Source of the DNA: Fimbriiglobus sp.
GTDB taxonomy: Bacteria > Planctomycetota > Planctomycetia > Gemmatales > Gemmataceae
Reading direction: 5' to 3'
Length of the DNA stretch: 58,428 nucleotides
NCBI GenBank assembly: GCA_022841795.1
Contig: JALHQU010000021.1
Span: 1-58,428 of the forward strand
A program made the position numbers and the translations under genes. Below, piece by piece: positions 57,279 through 58,428 of this stretch (position 1 is its first letter; each line of letters opens with the position of its first letter). Below the pieces are notes generated by a model. The model had not been told where the DNA came from, made no database searches, and was given only the letters and a program-made list of their open reading frames with translations.

Positions 57279-58319
57279 ATGCGCGGACGACCAACAGCGT
57301 GGCGGGCCACCGTGTGTGTCCTCGTCGCCGCCGTCGGGTGCCACCGGGGGAACGTGCCGCCGCCCGCCCCGCCGGCCGACGTGCCCCGCGAGCTGGACAA
57401 GACCACCCACCCGGCGTACCGGGTGGAGCCGCCGGACATCCTGCTCGTCGAGGCGTACAAGGGGGTGCCCAAGCCGCCGCACAAGATCGAGCCGACGGAC
57501 GTGCTCGCCCTGCAACTGGCCGACCCGCTGCCGGACCAGCCGCTGAACGGCCAGTTCTCGGTGGACACCGACGGCACCGTCAACCTGGGGCCGACGTACG
57601 GCGGGACGGTGTCGGTGGTGGGCAAGACGCTGGCCGAGGCGAAGGCGGCGATCGAGGCGCACCTGTCCGCGGCGGCCAAACTGAAGGAGCCGAAAGTGAC
57701 CGTCGCCCTGTCCCAGACGCGGGCGGCGCAGCGGGTGAGCGGCGCCCACCTGGTGCGGCCGGACGGCACCATCAGCCTGGGCAGCTACGGCAGCGTGGCG
57801 GTGGTCGGGCTGACCCTGCCCGAGGTGAAGCGGGCGATCGAGGCGCACCTGTCCCAATCCCTGCTCGACCCGGAGGTGGCCGTCGAGGTGCAGGGGTTCA
57901 ACAGCAAGCTGATCTACGTGGTGCTGGACGGCGGCGGGTCCGGGCAGACGGTGCAGCGGCTGCCGTGTACCGGGAACGAGACGGTGCTGGACGCCATCGC
58001 CCAGGTGAACGGGCTGACCGCCGTGTCCAGCACGGACGAGATCTGGGTGGCCCGCCCGGCCCCGGCCGGCAGCCCGCCGCAGATCCTGCCGGTGAACTGG
58101 AACGCGGTCGTCGGGTGCGCGGAGACGTCCACCAACTACCAGCTGCTGCCCGGCGACCGGGTGTACGTGGCCTCCCAGCGGCTGGTGCGGATCGACACCG
58201 CCATGGCCCGCATCTTCGCCCCGGTCGAGCGGGTGCTCGGCATCGTCCTGCTCGGCAACAGCACGGTGCGGGCGTTCGGCAACCAGCAGGGGTTTGGCAA
58301 CCAGGGGTTCAACCGCTGA
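57279..58319 (+). CDS. Polysaccharide export lipoprotein (Wza-like)
   Basis: This 346-residue outer-membrane-type export protein has a lipoprotein signal (VCVLVAAVGC, lipid-modified Cys21). The PES domain follows, with FSVDTDGTVNLGPTYGGTVS and VVGKTLAEAKAAIEAHL. A second similar unit (HLVRPDGTISLGSYGSVAVV, then VVGLTLPEVKRAIEAHL) comes next, then SLBB-like sequence (VYVVLDGGGSGQTVQRLPC in part) and LLPGDRVYVASQ. The start motif YRVEPPDIL is immediately followed by a second copy, HKIEPTDVL, 26 residues later. The likely partners are the Wzc-like kinase at 24777 and the TPR protein. It is about 110 bases behind the TPR gene; no clear promoter is visible. Confidence 0.9.
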   Translation: MRGRPTAWRATVCVLVAAVGCHRGNVPPPAPPADVPRELDKTTHPAYRVEPPDILLVEAYKGVPKPPHKIEPTDVLALQLADPLPDQPLNGQFSVDTDGTVNLGPTYGGTVSVVGKTLAEAKAAIEAHLSAAAKLKEPKVTVALSQTRAAQRVSGAHLVRPDGTISLGSYGSVAVVGLTLPEVKRAIEAHLSQSLLDPEVAVEVQGFNSKLIYVVLDGGGSGQTVQRLPCTGNETVLDAIAQVNGLTAVSSTDEIWVARPAPAGSPPQILPVNWNAVVGCAETSTNYQLLPGDRVYVASQRLVRIDTAMARIFAPVERVLGIVLLGNSTVRAFGNQQGFGNQGFNR

Positions 58320-58387
58320 CCGCGGGCGGGTGTCCGACTTCGCGTGCCCTCTCACAGGCACTCCGGGTGAAGCCGGCCGGGGTTGGA

Positions 58388-58428
58388 GTTCACGCTTCAG
58401 CGTGGGTGAACCTTCCTCACGCTGAAGC
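58388..58428. repeat. Palindromic repeat cut by the window end
   Basis: GTTCACGC pairs with GCGTGGGTGAAC at 58388-58411. GCTTCAGCGTG (58394-58404) also pairs with CACGCTGAAGC (58418-58428). The element runs off the right edge, so its full size is unknown. The 68 bases before it show no feature. Confidence 0.6.

Noticed and set aside
51999-58361. A minus-strand open frame of about 2120 codons opposite the TPR and export genes
   Set aside because: It is a mirror of GC-rich codons: the protein is almost all Arg, Gly, Pro, Val and His with no domain, while the plus strand encodes recognisable TPR and Wza proteins.

Overview
The window is a very GC-rich piece of bacterial chromosome, and its gene content points to the family Gemmataceae (Planctomycetota). 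The indicators are a DUF1501 protein next to a DUF1549/DUF1553 'planctomycete cytochrome' protein, several twin-arginine-type secreted enzymes, a two-FHA-domain protein, an exosortase with sorted surface proteins, and many large palindromic repeats between genes. The genus cannot be fixed from sequence alone. No plasmid, prophage, CRISPR or rRNA is visible.

Positions 1-22100 hold ordinary chromosomal genes in short units: the 3' part of aconitase, three small membrane proteins with charged tails, a secreted sugar isomerase-like protein, a phosphodiesterase, DUF1501, DUF1549/DUF1553, two membrane glycosyltransferases, a tyrosine phosphatase-like protein, a GT2, a Gfo/Idh/MocA oxidoreductase and a ROK kinase. 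Nearly every junction carries a perfect or near-perfect inverted repeat. One family (core GTAGTAGGCACACTCC) occurs as 13 arms at five loci. It brackets a REP-associated tyrosine transposase (RAYT, 9056-9709), which is the likely cause of its spread. Other repeat families sit inside coding sequences in frame (DUF1549/DUF1553 gene twice, GT39 gene once).

Positions 22100-23900 hold tRNA-Glu(UUC), a double-FHA protein and a leader region. Positions 23901-46167 form one dense, mostly translationally coupled plus-strand exopolysaccharide locus: exosortase, Wzc-like tyrosine autokinase, EpsI-type protein, initiating sugar transferase, O-antigen ligase/polymerase-like protein, Wzm and Wzt, two methyltransferases, GT2 and GT4 enzymes, an endonuclease/exonuclease/phosphatase-fold protein and a nucleotide-sugar dehydrogenase. 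Base composition drops from the middle of wzt to the beginning of the second methyltransferase gene, which suggests a swapped cassette.

Positions 46233-58319 continue the theme. They hold three signal-peptide proteins ending in a VPxP-type C-terminal sorting signal (likely exosortase substrates), a serine-acetyltransferase-like O-acetyltransferase, a GT2/deacetylase pair, a 1409-residue TPR protein and a Wza-type export lipoprotein. Two of the sorted proteins sit in a tandem duplication that left a fragment of the deacetylase gene between them.

Taken together, the right-hand 35 kb looks like a surface polysaccharide factory with its own exosortase-sorted proteins. The left-hand 21 kb is a repeat-rich area shaped by a RAYT. 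Functional statements rest on motif recognition by eye; no database search was run.
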